From the NCBI GenBank assembly GCA_018609825.1, contig JAHEOA010000149.1, positions 1-6,336 on the forward strand: DNA of 6,336 nucleotides. Direction: 5' to 3'. Position 1 is the first letter of the stretch, and each line of letters begins with the position of its first letter. The notes under the pieces are model-generated. The model was not told the origin of the DNA. It did no database searches and worked only from the letters and a program-made list of their open reading frames with translations. Origin of the DNA: Candidatus Bipolaricaulota bacterium (GTDB lineage Bacteria; Bipolaricaulota; Bipolaricaulia; RBG-16-55-9). Of the stretch, positions 5,647 to 6,336 are shown one piece after another. A program made the translations under genes and the position numbers.

Positions 5647-6336
5647 GTGCACGACGTCGGTGTCATTGAACGCTACCGCGGGCGACTGCCCGAACTGGCC
5701 GACTCATCCATTGTGACGCTCTTGGAGGGGAGCACGCCGCTGCTGCGGGCGTCGTCCCTGGAGGAACAGCTCCCGATCGACGTGACCCTCTATGTCAAGT
5801 TTGAGGGCCTGAATCCGACGTGCTCGTTCAAGGACCGCGGCATGACCGTGGCCGTCTCGCGAGCCGTGCATGAGGGCTCGAAGGCCGTCATCTGCGCCTC
5901 CACGGGCAACACCGCGGCGTCGGCGGCGGCCTACGCCGCTCGTGCGGGACTTGACTGTTTCGTCGTCGTGCCCGAGGGCAACATCGCCCTGGGGAAACTG
6001 GCCCAATCGACGATGCACGGGGCCCACGTTCTTCAAATCACCGGGCTGTTCGACGAAGCCCTGAACGTTGTACGCGAGATCGCCGAGCGCCATCCCGTCA
6101 CGCTGGTCAACTCGGTCAACCCCTATCGCATCGAGGGCCAGAAGACGGCCGCATTCGAGATCTGCGACGCGCTCGAGCGGATGCCGGACTTCCATGCCAT
6201 GCCCGTGGGCAACGCGGGCAACATTACGGCGTACTGGGCGGGATACCGGGAGTATCACGACGACGGCGTGATCGACTGTGTGCCCGTGATGCTCGGCTTC
6301 CAGGCCGAGGGCGCGGCGCCCATCGTTCGGGGGCAC
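5647..6336 (+). CDS. thrC: threonine synthase, N-terminal part (cut by window edge)
   Basis: It converts O-phospho-L-homoserine to L-threonine and phosphate with pyridoxal phosphate, the last step of threonine synthesis, in the cytosol. The frame is open from a GTG start to the window end (230 residues); the family's short form is about 350-360, so the C-terminal third is missing. Visible signatures are [10 protein letters not shown] (23-32), the PLP-lysine motif SFKDRGM with Lys62 (60-66), STGNTAAS (85-92), NPYRIEGQK (160-168), and the phosphate-cradle [12 protein letters not shown] (186-197). This is the short threonine synthase type seen in Actinobacteria and Bacillus, without the long N-terminal domain of the E. 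coli enzyme. The GTG is supported by GTGAGGG 6 nt upstream and an in-frame stop just before it. The N-terminal [11 protein letters not shown] (8-18) is also typical of the family. It is divergent from asd; homoserine kinase may follow outside the window. Confidence 0.95.
   Translation, partial: MHDVGVIERYRGRLPELADSSIVTLLEGSTPLLRASSLEEQLPIDVTLYVKFEGLNPTCSFKDRGMTVAVSRAVHEGSKAVICASTGNTAASAAAYAARAGLDCFVVVPEGNIALGKLAQSTMHGAHVLQITGLFDEALNVVREIAERHPVTLVNSVNPYRIEGQKTAAFEICDALERMPDFHAMPVGNAGNITAYWAGYREYHDDGVIDCVPVMLGFQAEGAAPIVRGH

Noticed and set aside
5515..5652. 46-residue N-terminal extension of Asd
   Set aside because: It would cover the predicted promoter and overlap the thrC start; the Asd family begins next to the GATGTVG motif.
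5704..6336. Long open frame on the minus strand opposite thrC (about 210 codons)
   Set aside because: The plus strand here encodes a clear threonine synthase with PLP-lysine and phosphate-loop motifs. The antisense frame has no recognisable motif and arises from GC-biased third codon positions.

Overview
This is a GC-rich bacterial chromosomal window with dense coding, short intergenic gaps and mostly G/C third codon positions. It centres on the aspartate-family amino-acid pathway (threonine, with the shared steps to methionine and lysine). The genes alone do not place the organism. The mix of a PQQ-type sugar dehydrogenase, a ThrA-like but unfused kinase/dehydrogenase pair and an archaeal/fungal-type Asd suggests an uncultured or little-studied high-GC Gram-negative-like lineage rather than an enterobacterium. 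That placement is inference.

Layout. Positions 1-531 (+) hold the C-terminal part of a PQQ-dependent glucose/sorbosone dehydrogenase family protein, cut by the left edge. It converges, across a 22-bp gap with no clear terminator, on a five-gene leftward unit. In transcription order that unit is asd (5514-4453), an aspartokinase gene (4456-3056), homoserine dehydrogenase (3059-1980), a small DUF423 membrane protein (1910-1542) and a D-2-hydroxyacid dehydrogenase (1537-554). The first three overlap by ATGA junctions, and the last two are 4 nt apart. A 132-bp divergent control region (5515-5646) separates asd from threonine synthase (thrC, 5647 onward, +), which starts at GTG and runs off the right edge. 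No stretch over 300 bp lacks a gene.

How the genes work together. Aspartokinase makes aspartyl phosphate, Asd reduces it to aspartate semialdehyde, homoserine dehydrogenase reduces that to homoserine, and threonine synthase makes threonine from O-phosphohomoserine. Homoserine kinase (thrB) is the one missing step and may lie outside the window. The kinase and homoserine dehydrogenase look like the two halves of a bifunctional ThrA enzyme encoded as two overlapping genes. A near-consensus promoter reads leftward into asd.

I see no mobile element, CRISPR array, tRNA, rRNA or defence gene. The window is mainly conserved metabolism. The points worth a second look are the split-ThrA organisation, the atypical active site of the 2-hydroxyacid dehydrogenase, an Ala-substituted loop in the homoserine dehydrogenase, and the divergent control region.
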